From: Lachnospiraceae bacterium
Lineage (GTDB): Bacteria; Bacillota; Clostridia; Lachnospirales; Lachnospiraceae
Reading direction: 5' to 3'
DNA length: 64,000 nucleotides
Assembly: GCA_017546025.1 (NCBI GenBank)
Contig: JAFYYS010000014.1
Span: forward strand, 1-64,000
In this document: piece after piece, positions 32,949 through 44,279 of the stretch
How positions within the stretch are numbered: the first letter of the stretch is position 1
Layout of the letters: every line of letters starts with the position of its first letter
Notes under the pieces: model-generated
Told to the model about the DNA's origin: nothing
Database searches by the model: none
The model's input: the letters and a program-made list of their open reading frames with translations, nothing else
Translations under genes and position numbers: made by a program

Positions 32949-33212
32949 TTAGTTCATTCCGTTCACTGCAAGCTGGAGTCTGGATACTTTTCTTGCAGCG
33001 GTATTCTTATGATAAATGCCCTTTGCAGCAGCCTTGTCGATTGCTACGGTAGCATTCTTAAGACACTTTACGGCAAGGTCCTTGTCACCGGCAGCCACGG
33101 CAGCGTCAACCTTCTTCACCAATGTCTTAACCTTAGATTTAATAATTCTGTTACGGAGAGTCTTGGTCTCGATAACGAGAATACGTTTCTTTGCAGACTT
33201 GATATTAGCCAT
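32949..33212 (-). CDS. rpsT: 30S ribosomal protein S20
   Basis: An 87-residue, Lys/Ala-rich helical ribosomal protein that binds 16S rRNA early in assembly. MANIKSAKKRILVIETKTLRNR, the IDKAAAKGIYHKNTAARKVSRL segment and overall length are typical. A near-perfect ribosome site AGGAGGTG (complement of 33219-33226) precedes the ATG. It is one of few minus-strand genes here, divergent from lepA, an arrangement common in Firmicutes. Confidence 0.97.
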   Translation of the reverse strand: MANIKSAKKRILVIETKTLRNRIIKSKVKTLVKKVDAAVAAGDKDLAVKCLKNATVAIDKAAAKGIYHKNTAARKVSRLQLAVNGMN

Positions 33213-33256
33213 CCTTCACACCTCCTGTTCGTAAACTGGTTTTTGCATGAAGTGAT

Positions 33257-33284
33257 GTACGAAAGGGACACGGACGTTTCGTAC
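33257..33284 (-). promoter_or_regulatory. Hairpin in the rpsT 5' leader
   Basis: An 8-bp inverted repeat GTACGAAA/TTTCGTAC (33257-33264 and 33277-33284) around a 12-base loop lies within the leader between the rpsT promoter and its ribosome site. Autoregulation of S20 through its leader is known in other bacteria; whether this hairpin does that is unknown. Confidence 0.5.
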
Positions 33285-33298
33285 ACACAGATGAAATT

Positions 33299-33327
33299 AT
33301 CATAGTACACGGATTCGTGTTTGTCAA
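33299..33327 (-). promoter_or_regulatory. Promoter of rpsT (minus strand)
   Basis: On the minus strand a perfect TTGACA (complement of 33322-33327), 17-base spacer and TATGAT (complement of 33299-33304). The spacer contains the palindrome ACACGAATCCGTGT. Confidence 0.85.
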
Positions 33328-33347
33328 TCACTTTTTTCGGATTTTCG

Positions 33348-33376
33348 TTGTCAGAAGGCGCTTTCTATGATATAGT
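33348..33376 (+). promoter_or_regulatory. Promoter of lepA
   Basis: TTGTCA (33348-33353), 17-base spacer, TATAGT (33371-33376). It diverges from the rpsT promoter only about 20 bases away. Confidence 0.68.
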
Positions 33377-33415
33377 AAGGAACGTAGTAATTTCAATGCG
33401 GAAAGAGAGTTTTTC

Positions 33416-35230
33416 ATGGCTTTAACAGATCAGAGTAAGATTCGGAATTTTTGTATAATTGCCCACATCGACCACGGCAAATCAACGCTTGCCGACCGCA
33501 TCATTGAGAAGACGGGACTTCTGACGTCAAGAGAGATGCAGGAGCAGGTACTTGATAACATGGATCTCGAGCGCGAACGCGGCATTACGATCAAGGCGCA
33601 GACCGTCCGTACGATTTATAAGGCGAAGGACGGGCAGGAATACATTTTCAATTTGATAGACACCCCCGGTCACGTGGACTTCAACTATGAGGTTTCGAGA
33701 AGCCTTGCGGCATGCGAAGGCGCCGTTCTGGTTGTCGACGCCGCGCAGGGCATTGAAGCGCAGACGCTTGCCAACTGCTATATGGCAATCGACCACGACC
33801 TTGAAATCATGCCGGTTATTAACAAGATTGACCTTCCGAGCGCTGAGCCGGAGCGCGTCATTGCGGAAATCGAAGATGTCATCGGCATCGAAGCACAGGA
33901 CGCGCCGCGCATCTCCGCGAAGCTCGGCCTCAATATCGAAGATGTTCTCGAAGGCATCGTAGCGAAGATTCCGGCGCCGAAGGGCGACCGCGAGAAGCCG
34001 CTGCAGGCGTTGATTTTCGACTCGGTTTACGACCCTTATAAGGGCGTCATCATATTTGTCAGAGTAAAGGAAGGCTGCATCACCAAGGATACGAGAATCC
34101 GCATGATGGCAACCGGCTGCGAAGAGGACATCGTGGAAATCGGCACGTTCGGTCCCGGCAAGTTCATCCCGTGTGACGAGCTCCCGGCCGGCACCGTAGG
34201 CTATATTACGGCCTCTTTGAAAAATGTGAAAGACACCCGTGTCGGTGACACCGTAACCGATGCAAGACGTCCCGCCGCAGAGCCGCTTCCCGGTTATAAG
34301 AAGGTTAACCCGATGGTATACTGCGGCATGTATCCTGCGGACGGCGCAAAATATCCGGACCTTCGGGACGCGCTTGAGAAGCTTCAGCTCAATGACGCTT
34401 CGCTGCAGTACGAGCCCGAGACATCGATTGCACTCGGCTTCGGTTTCCGTTGCGGCTTCCTCGGCCTTCTGCATCTTGAAATCATCGAGGAACGTCTGGA
34501 ACGCGAGTATAACCTTGACCTTGTAACGACCGCACCGAGCGTAATCTATAAGATTTATAAGACCGACGGCACCTGCGAGGATATCTCGAACCCGGCTAAC
34601 ATGCCCGACCCGACCGAGATCGCGCATATGGAGGAACCTTTTGTCAGTGCCGAAATCATGGTGACGACCGAGTTTGTCGGCCCGATCATGAAGCTCTGCC
34701 AGGAACGCCGCGGCGTATATCTCGGAATGGAATATATGGAGCAGACGAGAGCACTTTTGAAGTATGAGCTTCCGCTCAACGAAATCATTTATGATTTCTT
34801 CGATGCTTTGAAGTCCCGATCGAAGGGTTATGCTTCGTTTGACTATGATTTGAAGGGCTATGTTCCTTCCCGTCTTGTGAAGCTTGACATTCTGATCAAT
34901 CACGAGGAGGTCGATGCGCTTTCGTTCATTGTGCATGAGGATTCCGCGTACGAAAGAGGCCGCAGAATCTGCGAACGCATGAAGGACGAGATTCCGAGAC
35001 ATCTGTTTGAGATTCCGATTCAGGCAGCCATCGGAAACAAGATTATTGCAAGAGAAACCGTTAAGGCCATGCGTAAGGACGTGCTTGCAAAATGCTACGG
35101 CGGTGACATCACCCGTAAGAAGAAGCTTCTTGAAAAGCAAAAAGAAGGAAAGAAGAGGATGCGCCAGATCGGCAATGTGGAAATACCGCAGGCAGCCTTC
35201 ATGAGCGTATTGAAACTGGATGAAGAATAA
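33416..35230 (+). CDS. lepA: Elongation factor 4 (LepA)
   Basis: A 604-residue ribosomal GTPase. G1 is AHIDHGKST (Lys22), G2/G3 are ERGITIKAQ and DTPGHVDF, and G4 is [11 protein letters not shown]-like domains follow, with the LepA-specific C-terminal domain ending in [24 protein letters not shown]. It binds ribosomes and is thought to act in translocation or subunit assembly. It overlaps the start of hemW by 11 bases, a conserved pairing. Confidence 0.97.
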   Translation: MALTDQSKIRNFCIIAHIDHGKSTLADRIIEKTGLLTSREMQEQVLDNMDLERERGITIKAQTVRTIYKAKDGQEYIFNLIDTPGHVDFNYEVSRSLAACEGAVLVVDAAQGIEAQTLANCYMAIDHDLEIMPVINKIDLPSAEPERVIAEIEDVIGIEAQDAPRISAKLGLNIEDVLEGIVAKIPAPKGDREKPLQALIFDSVYDPYKGVIIFVRVKEGCITKDTRIRMMATGCEEDIVEIGTFGPGKFIPCDELPAGTVGYITASLKNVKDTRVGDTVTDARRPAAEPLPGYKKVNPMVYCGMYPADGAKYPDLRDALEKLQLNDASLQYEPETSIALGFGFRCGFLGLLHLEIIEERLEREYNLDLVTTAPSVIYKIYKTDGTCEDISNPANMPDPTEIAHMEEPFVSAEIMVTTEFVGPIMKLCQERRGVYLGMEYMEQTRALLKYELPLNEIIYDFFDALKSRSKGYASFDYDLKGYVPSRLVKLDILINHEEVDALSFIVHEDSAYERGRRICERMKDEIPRHLFEIPIQAAIGNKIIARETVKAMRKDVLAKCYGGDITRKKKLLEKQKEGKKRMRQIGNVEIPQAAFMSVLKLDEE

Positions 35231-36338
35231 AGAACCGTTAGAACTTTATATTCATATTCCGTTTTGTAAGAGAAAATGCAATTATTGCGATTTCCTGTCA
35301 TTTTCCGGAAAGGAATACTGCGTCTGGAATTATCTGGACGCTTTGATCCGGGACCTGACCCGCTACGGCGGACAGACGGTTTCTTCGGTTTACATCGGCG
35401 GCGGCACGCCCTCGTGTGTTCCGCTCGGCTTTTACGATAAGCTGTTTTCCTGCATCCGCGAGAACTATTTCCTTCTTCCCGATGCGGAAATCACGCTTGA
35501 GGCCAATCCGGGTACGTTAACGGCTGCCAAGGCCGTGGAGTATAAACGGGCAGGCATCAACCGTTTAAGCCTCGGGCTTCAGTCGGCGGTCGATTCGGAG
35601 CTGCAGACGCTCGGCCGGATTCATACGTTTGAAGACTTCCTGAAATCGTATGAAATCGCGAGAAAAGCCGGCATCACGAACATCAATGTCGATCTGATGA
35701 TGGGCATCCCCGGACAGACCGAGGAGTCGTTAAAGACCTCGCTTTCAAGAATTGCCCTGCTGCATCCCGAGCATATTTCGGCTTACATGCTGATTGTCGA
35801 GGAAGGGACGCCGTTCGCTGATATGTATAAGCAGGACCCGAAAGCTTTCCCCGATGAGGAGACGGTCAGCCGGATGTACGAAACGACAATTGCGTTTCTT
35901 GAGAAAAAGGGCTACAGCCAGTACGAGATTTCAAACTTCGCCAGAAACGGCATGGTGTGTAAGCACAATGTCGGTTATTGGAAGCGTGTGCCGTATCTCG
36001 GCATCGGACTCGGCGCGGCTTCACTGATTGACGAAACAAGATACCGCGTGACGACCGATCTGCTTTCCTATATGAAGGAGCTTTCGTTCGAAAGCGAAGA
36101 GAAGCTCACAATCAAGGATATGAAGAACGAAACAATCATGCTCGGCCTCCGTTTGAAGGAAGGCATTTCGTATACCGAGCTGAAGGACGCGTTCGGAGAG
36201 GGCTTCGCCGGCTACACGGTCGCAAGGCTCGGTAAGTATGTCGAGAAAGGCTACATGGAGCACGATTATGACCGGTTTTTCTTCAATGTGAAGGGTTTTC
36301 TGGTCAGCAACTCCATTTTATCTGAATTAATGGAATAA
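35220..36338 (+). CDS. hemW: HemW-type radical SAM protein (coproporphyrinogen III oxidase-like)
   Basis: A 372-residue radical SAM protein with Cys16, Cys20 and Cys23 in [10 protein letters not shown], followed by YIGGGTPS and [16 protein letters not shown]. The first cysteine spacing and the start of the sequence are those of HemW, regarded as a heme chaperone, rather than a true HemN decarboxylase. It starts inside the end of lepA and closes this transcription unit. No heme-synthesis gene is nearby. Confidence 0.92.
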   Translation: MKNKEPLELYIHIPFCKRKCNYCDFLSFSGKEYCVWNYLDALIRDLTRYGGQTVSSVYIGGGTPSCVPLGFYDKLFSCIRENYFLLPDAEITLEANPGTLTAAKAVEYKRAGINRLSLGLQSAVDSELQTLGRIHTFEDFLKSYEIARKAGITNINVDLMMGIPGQTEESLKTSLSRIALLHPEHISAYMLIVEEGTPFADMYKQDPKAFPDEETVSRMYETTIAFLEKKGYSQYEISNFARNGMVCKHNVGYWKRVPYLGIGLGAASLIDETRYRVTTDLLSYMKELSFESEEKLTIKDMKNETIMLGLRLKEGISYTELKDAFGEGFAGYTVARLGKYVEKGYMEHDYDRFFFNVKGFLVSNSILSELME

Positions 36339-36347
36339 GCACTGTTT

Positions 36348-36376
36348 CCGGAGGCTTTCGGGCCTCCGATTTTTTT
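36348..36376 (+). terminator. Terminator after hemW
   Basis: Stem CGGAGGC/GCCTCCG (36349-36355 with 36362-36368), TTTCGG loop, extra T-A pair, then seven T residues. Confidence 0.93.
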
Positions 36377-36443
36377 GCTGTTCCGTGGAAAATACGACCG
36401 CGGAATAAAAGGCTTTCGGACATTATTTTTTTGTAAAATCATA

Positions 36444-36472
36444 TTGACAAATTTATTCTACAGTGGTATCTT
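36444..36472 (+). promoter_or_regulatory. Promoter of the hrcA-dnaK operon
   Basis: Perfect TTGACA (36444-36449), 17-base spacer, TATCTT (36467-36472). The CIRCE operator begins 11 bases after the -10 box, over the expected transcription start. Confidence 0.85.
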
Positions 36473-36483
36473 ATATGAGGATA

Positions 36484-36510
36484 TTAGCACTCGACGTAAT
36501 TGAGTGCTAA
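36484..36510 (+). promoter_or_regulatory. CIRCE heat-shock operator
   Basis: A perfect CIRCE element: TTAGCACTC, nine-base spacer, GAGTGCTAA. It is the binding site of HrcA, encoded by the gene that follows, so the operon should be autoregulated and released on heat or misfolding stress. Confidence 0.98.
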
Positions 36511-36530
36511 CAAAGAAAGACGGAGGCAAT

Positions 36531-37550
36531 ATGGAATTAGACGATCGGAAACTGAAGATCCTGACAGCCATCATCCGGAACTACCTGGAAACAGGTGAGC
36601 CGGTTGGTTCCAGAACCATATCCAAGGATTCGGACCTGAACCTGAGCTCCGCCACCATCCGTAACGAGATGTCGGATCTTGAGGAGATGGGACTGATCGT
36701 TCAGCCGCATACGAGTGCCGGCCGTATTCCGAGTGACAAGGGATACCGCCTGTACGTCGATATGATGCTGAAGGAGAAGGAAGAAGAGCTGAATAACCTG
36801 AAGGTGGAGCTGAACGCGAAGAGCGAGAAACTCGATACCATCCTTAAGGAAGCAGCCAAGGTCATTGCGGACAGCACGAATTATGCTTCGATGATCACGG
36901 TGCCGCAGTACCGCTCCAAAAAGATTAAGTTCATTCAGCTGACGCAGGTTGATTATTCCTCGATTCTTTGTGTTGTTGTCCTCGACGGCAACATCATTAA
37001 GAATATGATGGTTCCCTGCGACAGAGAGCTTCCCCAGGACGCAATCCTGAAGCTTAACCTGATGATGAATACGTTCCTGCAGGGACTTGATATGCAGGAG
37101 ATTAACGTAAGCGTCATGCAGAAGCTTCGTACCGAGGCTTCCGAGTATTCGGCTTTGATTTCGGATATTCTCGATGCCGTTGCGAAATGTCTTGAGGAAC
37201 AGGGCGTGGAGGCTTACACAAGCGGTTCCACGAACATCTTCAAGTATCCCGAGCTGAATGAGTCCGGCAAGGCAACCAATCTTCTGTATGCTTTGGAAGA
37301 AAAGAAGCAGCTGACCGAACTGATGTATAAGGAAGGCGACAAGGACAGAGGCATTCAGGTTTACATCGGCGAAGAGAACCCGATTGAAGCCACGAAGGAC
37401 TGTACGCTTGTTACCGCAACCTACCATCTTGAGGACGGCGTTTACGGAAAGATCGGCATTCTCGGACCGAGACGGATGGATTATGAAAAAGTTGTGGGAA
37501 CGCTTCGGAACCTGATGTCGGAACTGGATGGCATTTTCCACAAAGAGTAG
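36531..37550 (+). CDS. hrcA: Heat-inducible transcription repressor HrcA
   Basis: A 339-residue repressor with an N-terminal winged-helix DNA-binding domain (DDRKLKILTAIIRNYLETGEPVGSR, SSATIRNEMSDLEEMGLI, HTSAGRIPSDKGYR) and a C-terminal dimerisation domain. It represses its own operon through the CIRCE site just upstream. The ATG at 36531 has GGAGG at 36522-36526; an in-frame start at 36504 would lie within CIRCE and is rejected. Confidence 0.97.
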   Translation: MELDDRKLKILTAIIRNYLETGEPVGSRTISKDSDLNLSSATIRNEMSDLEEMGLIVQPHTSAGRIPSDKGYRLYVDMMLKEKEEELNNLKVELNAKSEKLDTILKEAAKVIADSTNYASMITVPQYRSKKIKFIQLTQVDYSSILCVVVLDGNIIKNMMVPCDRELPQDAILKLNLMMNTFLQGLDMQEINVSVMQKLRTEASEYSALISDILDAVAKCLEEQGVEAYTSGSTNIFKYPELNESGKATNLLYALEEKKQLTELMYKEGDKDRGIQVYIGEENPIEATKDCTLVTATYHLEDGVYGKIGILGPRRMDYEKVVGTLRNLMSELDGIFHKE

Positions 37551-37575
37551 CAAATAAACAAAGGGAGTGACTGAT

Positions 37576-40070
<2,495 letters not shown>

Positions 40071-40100
40071 GGAAAGGCTGTGGCATTTTCCTGCAATATA

Positions 40101-40135
40101 AAGTTTGGGGCTGGCTTGCGGTCAGCCCTAAACTT
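40101..40135 (+). promoter_or_regulatory. Hairpin in the dnaK-dnaJ intergenic region
   Basis: A 13-bp stem with one G-U pair (40101-40113 with 40123-40135) and a nine-base loop, without a T-tract. It lies 30 bases after dnaK and 24 before dnaJ. It is likely a processing or stability element that sets the dnaK to dnaJ ratio rather than a terminator. Confidence 0.6.
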
Positions 40136-40158
40136 GAGTTTAGGAGAAGTGGGCTTTT

Positions 40159-41292
40159 ATGGATCAAAAGAGAGATTATTACGAAGTACTCGGCTGTGAC
40201 AAAAACGCATCCGAGGAAGAATTGAAGCGGGCTTACCGGAAGGTTGCGAAGAAGTACCATCCCGACGCGAATCCCGGCGACAAGGATGCCGAGATGAAGT
40301 TCAAGGAAGCCAACGAGGCGTATTCCGTCCTGAGCGACCCGCAGAAGAGACAGTTATATGACCAGTACGGACACGATGCCTTTGATCAGAGCGGCGGCCC
40401 CGGCGGCGGTGCTTATGATTTTACGGGCAGCTTTTCCGATATTTTCGATATGTTCGGCTTCGGCGACATGTTCGGCGGCGGTGCGAGAAGAGGCGCGCAG
40501 AGAAGCAATGCGCCGAGAAGCGGCGCAAGCGTGCGTACTTCGATTCGCATTACGTTTGAAGAGGCCGTATTCGGCGGTGAGAAGGATCTGGAGCTTAACC
40601 TGAAGGATGTCTGCAAGACATGCGGCGGCAGCGGAGCAAAGCCGGGTACGAGTCCCGAAACGTGTACGAGATGTAAGGGACAGGGCTCGATCATTTACAC
40701 GCAGCAGTCGATTCTCGGCGTCATTCAGAACCAGAAGACCTGTCCGGACTGCCGCGGTACCGGTAAAATCATCCGTGAAAAATGTAAGGATTGCTACGGT
40801 ACGGGCTATGTGACGAACCGTAAGACCATCCGTGTTTCGGTACCTGCCGGAATTGACGAGGGCCAGAGCGTCCGCATTCCGAATATGGGCGAACCCGGCG
40901 TGAACGGCGGCGAGCGCGGAAGCCTTTTGGTTGATGTCATCGTGCAGAGACATCCGTTCCTGCAAAGAGACGGTTATGACCTGTATTCGACGCAGCCGAT
41001 TTCGTTTGCACAGGCCGCACTCGGCGGGGATATCATCATTCCGACGATCGACGGCGATGTCATTTACGAACTGAAGGCAGGCACGCAGACCGATACGAAG
41101 GTCCGCTTAAGAGGCAAGGGTGTTCCGCACATCCATCACGAAACGGAACGAGGCGACCAGTATGTAACGCTTGTCGTGCAGGTTCCGACAAAGCTCACGA
41201 ACGAACAGAGAGACCTCTTAAAGGCGTTCAACGAGAGCATGGGCGGCAAGAACCCCGATGACGGCAAGAAAAAGAAATTCTTCGGCAAATAA
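40159..41292 (+). CDS. dnaJ: Chaperone protein DnaJ (Hsp40)
   Basis: A 377-residue co-chaperone that stimulates DnaK ATPase. The J domain (1-70) has HPD at 34-36, followed by a Gly/Phe-rich region, then four zinc-binding repeats ([32 protein letters not shown], about 150-215) and the substrate-binding C-terminal domains. It is the fourth gene of the CIRCE-controlled operon. Confidence 0.97.
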   Translation: MDQKRDYYEVLGCDKNASEEELKRAYRKVAKKYHPDANPGDKDAEMKFKEANEAYSVLSDPQKRQLYDQYGHDAFDQSGGPGGGAYDFTGSFSDIFDMFGFGDMFGGGARRGAQRSNAPRSGASVRTSIRITFEEAVFGGEKDLELNLKDVCKTCGGSGAKPGTSPETCTRCKGQGSIIYTQQSILGVIQNQKTCPDCRGTGKIIREKCKDCYGTGYVTNRKTIRVSVPAGIDEGQSVRIPNMGEPGVNGGERGSLLVDVIVQRHPFLQRDGYDLYSTQPISFAQAALGGDIIIPTIDGDVIYELKAGTQTDTKVRLRGKGVPHIHHETERGDQYVTLVVQVPTKLTNEQRDLLKAFNESMGGKNPDDGKKKKFFGK

Positions 41293-41301
41293 GGATTTAC
41301 C

Positions 41302-42291
41302 ATGAAGTGGAATGTAATTCGCATCCGGACAACCAATGACGTAACCGATTACCTGGCGGGGATCCTGTTTGATCTCGGCTTTGAAGGCATTGAGGTGACC
41401 GACACGGTACAGCTTTCCGAGCAGGAGAAGAAGGCAATGTTCATTGACTTCCTTCCCGAGCTTGACGAAACCGATAAAACGGCTGTTGTGACATGCTATA
41501 CCGATATTGATGCAGATCCTGAGGAGAAGATCGCGCAGATTCGGGTGGAACTCGAATCGTACCGCGATTTCCTTGATCCGGATGCGGTATCGTTCGAAAC
41601 CGGTGTTACCGAGGATACGGACTGGATTAACAACTGGAAACAGTTCTTTAAGTCCTTTGCCGTTGACGATGACATTTATATCAAACCGACCTGGGAACCG
41701 ATGCGGGATGAGCTGAAGGATAAGCTTGTCATTGAAATCGATCCCGGAACGGCGTTCGGAACCGGCTCCCACGAGACGACGAGACTGGCAATTGCCAACA
41801 TGAAGAAGTTCCTTAAGCCCGGCGACCGGATTTTGGATATCGGTACCGGCAGCGGCATCCTTTCCGTGATTGCGATGAAGCTCGGCGCCGGAAAAACCGT
41901 CGGAACGGACATCGACCCGATTGCGGTCCGTGTCGCAGGCGAGAATGCAGCGGTGAACGGCATTTCGGTGTTTGACGGTGCTGTTTCCGGGGTACCGGAG
42001 GGAAGCGTCGCATTTTACACGGGCAATATGCTCGACGATGAAGCGTTTTGTGTGCCGTTTTCGGAACAAAAATATCCGATTGTGGTTGCAAATATTCTTG
42101 CAGATGTTATTATACCATTAGCACCGCTGGTGCGCCGTTTTCTCCTTCCGGGAGGCGTGTTCGTCTGCTCGGGCATCATCAATCTGATGGAGGAGATGAC
42201 CAAGAAAGCGCTTACGGATCTTGGATATGAGATTCTCAATGAAGAGCGCATGAATGACTGGGTGAGTTACGCAGTGAGACTGCCCGGTTAG
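41302..42291 (+). CDS. prmA: Ribosomal protein L11 methyltransferase
   Basis: A 329-residue SAM-dependent enzyme trimethylating L11. The N-terminal recognition domain (about 1-110) leads to the methyltransferase core with DPGTAFGTGSHETTRLAI, ILDIGTGSGILSVIAMKLGA and VVANILADVIIPLAP (NPPY-like NILA motif). It lies nine bases after dnaJ, an order seen in other Firmicutes where dnaJ is followed by prmA and rsmE. Confidence 0.95.
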   Translation: MKWNVIRIRTTNDVTDYLAGILFDLGFEGIEVTDTVQLSEQEKKAMFIDFLPELDETDKTAVVTCYTDIDADPEEKIAQIRVELESYRDFLDPDAVSFETGVTEDTDWINNWKQFFKSFAVDDDIYIKPTWEPMRDELKDKLVIEIDPGTAFGTGSHETTRLAIANMKKFLKPGDRILDIGTGSGILSVIAMKLGAGKTVGTDIDPIAVRVAGENAAVNGISVFDGAVSGVPEGSVAFYTGNMLDDEAFCVPFSEQKYPIVVANILADVIIPLAPLVRRFLLPGGVFVCSGIINLMEEMTKKALTDLGYEILNEERMNDWVSYAVRLPG

Positions 42292-42303
42292 AAGGAGGCT
42301 TTT

Positions 42304-43053
42304 GTGCCACGGTTTTATGTTGACCCTTCGAAAATTTTCGGGGACCGCATGGTTCTTGACGGCGGAGAGTACAACCATTTGAAGAACGTACTTCGTAAGC
42401 AGGTTGGAGACACCCTGCTTATTTGTGATGGTGAGGGACATGAATTTGACTGCCGGATTGCCGCCTATGAAAACGGTCAGGTGATTTTTGACATCCTGGA
42501 AACCCGTGACGGCAACACCGAGCTGGGAATTTCCGTGACTTTGTATCAGGGGCTTCCGAAGAAGGATAGGCTTGAATGGATCATCGAAAAAGCTGTCGAA
42601 CTGGGCGCCGCAAGGATTGTACCGGTTTCGTGCGCCAGGTCCATTGCCAAATGGGACGACCCCGCCCGTGAGGAGAAGAAGGTGAAACGTTTCCAGGCCA
42701 TTGCAGAGGCTGCCTCGAAGCAGTGCGGACGCGGCGTGATTCCGACTGTCGGGAGCGTTGTGTCATTTTCCGAAGCTATTAAGGAAGCAAAGGCCGATTG
42801 CGATGTCATCCTGTTTCCGTATGAGAATGCGGAAGGCATGCAGGCTACGGAAGCGGTTATGAAAAGCATCAAAAAGGGAGATAAGGTTGCGGTATTCATC
42901 GGACCCGAGGGCGGTTTTGCACCGGAAGAGGTAACGCTTGCGGAGCAAAGCGGGGCGAAGGTCATCAGTCTCGGACGGAGAATTCTCCGCACGGAAACTG
43001 CTGCAATGGCGGTTTTATCCCATCTTATGATACAGGCAGAAACGTTGGAGTAA
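42304..43053 (+). CDS. rsmE: 16S rRNA (uracil(1498)-N3)-methyltransferase
   Basis: A 249-residue SPOUT-class enzyme. An N-terminal PUA-like domain (MPRFYVDPSKIFGDRMVLDGGEYNHLKNVLR) is followed by the knotted SAM-binding domain with IGPEGGFAPEEVTLAE and LGRRILRTETAAM. The start is GTG with GAAGGAGG just before it (about 42291-42298). Part of the dnaJ-prmA-rsmE chain. Confidence 0.95.
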   Translation: MPRFYVDPSKIFGDRMVLDGGEYNHLKNVLRKQVGDTLLICDGEGHEFDCRIAAYENGQVIFDILETRDGNTELGISVTLYQGLPKKDRLEWIIEKAVELGAARIVPVSCARSIAKWDDPAREEKKVKRFQAIAEAASKQCGRGVIPTVGSVVSFSEAIKEAKADCDVILFPYENAEGMQATEAVMKSIKKGDKVAVFIGPEGGFAPEEVTLAEQSGAKVISLGRRILRTETAAMAVLSHLMIQAETLE

Positions 43054-43057
43054 CGAT

Positions 43058-44251
43058 ATGAAAGAGATTTATCTGGACAACGCCGCCACGACGCGTGCCT
43101 GCGAGGAAGCGGTTGCCGCCATGACTAAGGTGCTTCGGGAAGACTACGGAAATCCGTCGTCTTTGCACGGAAAGGGCATTCAGGCGGAACAGTATCTGAA
43201 GGAAGCAAGAAAAACCATCGCGAAGTCATTAAAGTGTCAGGAAAAGGAGATTATCTTCACCTCGGGCGGCACGGAATCGAATAACCTCGCGCTGTTCGGC
43301 ACGGCTTATGCGAAAGCAAGACGCGGCAAGCATATCATTTCTACTTCCATTGAACATGCATCGGTTTATAACCCGTTGATATTTCTGGAAAAACAGGGCT
43401 ACGAGGTGTCTTACCTGCCGGTGGATCGGAACGGAATTGTTTCTTTGGATGCTCTGAAGGAAGCGCTTCGCAGCGATACGATTCTTGTTTCCGTCATGCT
43501 TGTAAACAACGAAATCGGTGCGATTGAGCCGGTCACTGAGATTGCAAAGCTTGTGCATTCGTATAATCCCGAAATTCTGTTTCATGTTGATGCGATTCAG
43601 GCATACGGAAAGGTTCCGTTTACGCCGAATGCGTGCGGAATCGATTTGCTTTCGGTCAGCGGCCATAAGCTGCAGGGCCCGAAGGGAAGCGGATTTTTAT
43701 ATAAAAAGGATAAGGTGCGGCTGCTCCCTGAGATTCTCGGCGGAGGGCAGGAGGGCGACATGCGTTCGGGCACCGAGAATGTTCCTGCAATTGCCGGTCT
43801 TTCCGAAGCCGTGAAGCGGTATTTTCAGAATCAGAACGCTTTTCGGGACAGCATGTATGCCTGTAAGACCGAGCTGTTGAAGCAGGTCATGACAATGCCG
43901 TTTGCGCATCCGAATGCAGTGTTTGAAGAAGAGTCCGACACGCTTACGAATGAGGAACGTGTCCGTAAGACCGCGCCGCATATTCTAAGTGTCAGCTTTG
44001 ACAACATCCGAAGTGAAGTTTTGCTGCACGCCTTGGAGGATTACGGTATCTGTGTTTCGTCCGGTTCGGCCTGTTCTTCGAATCATCCGGCCGTCAGCGG
44101 TACGTTAAAGGCAATCGGTGTTCCGGATAAATATCTCGACAGCACAATCCGGTTCAGCTTCAGTCCGGAGACAACGCTTGAAGAGATTCGGACTGCCTGC
44201 GATGCGCTTCGTGAGCTTGTTCCGAAGCTCGGCAGATTCACGGTTCATTAG
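43058..44251 (+). CDS. Cysteine desulfurase, NifS/IscS-like
   Basis: A 397-residue PLP enzyme that releases sulfur from cysteine as an enzyme persulfide. It starts MKEIYLDNAATTRA, with TSGGTESNNLALFG, the PLP lysine Lys204 in SGHKLQGPKGSGF and the catalytic Cys339 in SSGSACSSN. A segment around residues 285-310 (EEESDTLTNEERVRKTAPH) is longer than in the shortest relatives. thiI follows 28 bases later, so it is likely the dedicated sulfur donor for tRNA 4-thiouridine rather than for Fe-S clusters. Confidence 0.93.
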   Translation: MKEIYLDNAATTRACEEAVAAMTKVLREDYGNPSSLHGKGIQAEQYLKEARKTIAKSLKCQEKEIIFTSGGTESNNLALFGTAYAKARRGKHIISTSIEHASVYNPLIFLEKQGYEVSYLPVDRNGIVSLDALKEALRSDTILVSVMLVNNEIGAIEPVTEIAKLVHSYNPEILFHVDAIQAYGKVPFTPNACGIDLLSVSGHKLQGPKGSGFLYKKDKVRLLPEILGGGQEGDMRSGTENVPAIAGLSEAVKRYFQNQNAFRDSMYACKTELLKQVMTMPFAHPNAVFEEESDTLTNEERVRKTAPHILSVSFDNIRSEVLLHALEDYGICVSSGSACSSNHPAVSGTLKAIGVPDKYLDSTIRFSFSPETTLEEIRTACDALRELVPKLGRFTVH

Positions 44252-44279
44252 ATTTTTGAGAGGAGCGCCCCGGGCGCAG

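Noticed and set aside
35220-36338. An oxygen-independent coproporphyrinogen oxidase (HemN)
   Set aside because: The length, start and lepA neighbourhood fit HemW; no other heme-synthesis gene is nearby.
44118-44279. An extended N-terminus for thiI starting inside the desulfurase gene
   Set aside because: The extension overlaps the preceding gene by over 130 bases, has no ribosome site and no similarity to ThiI.
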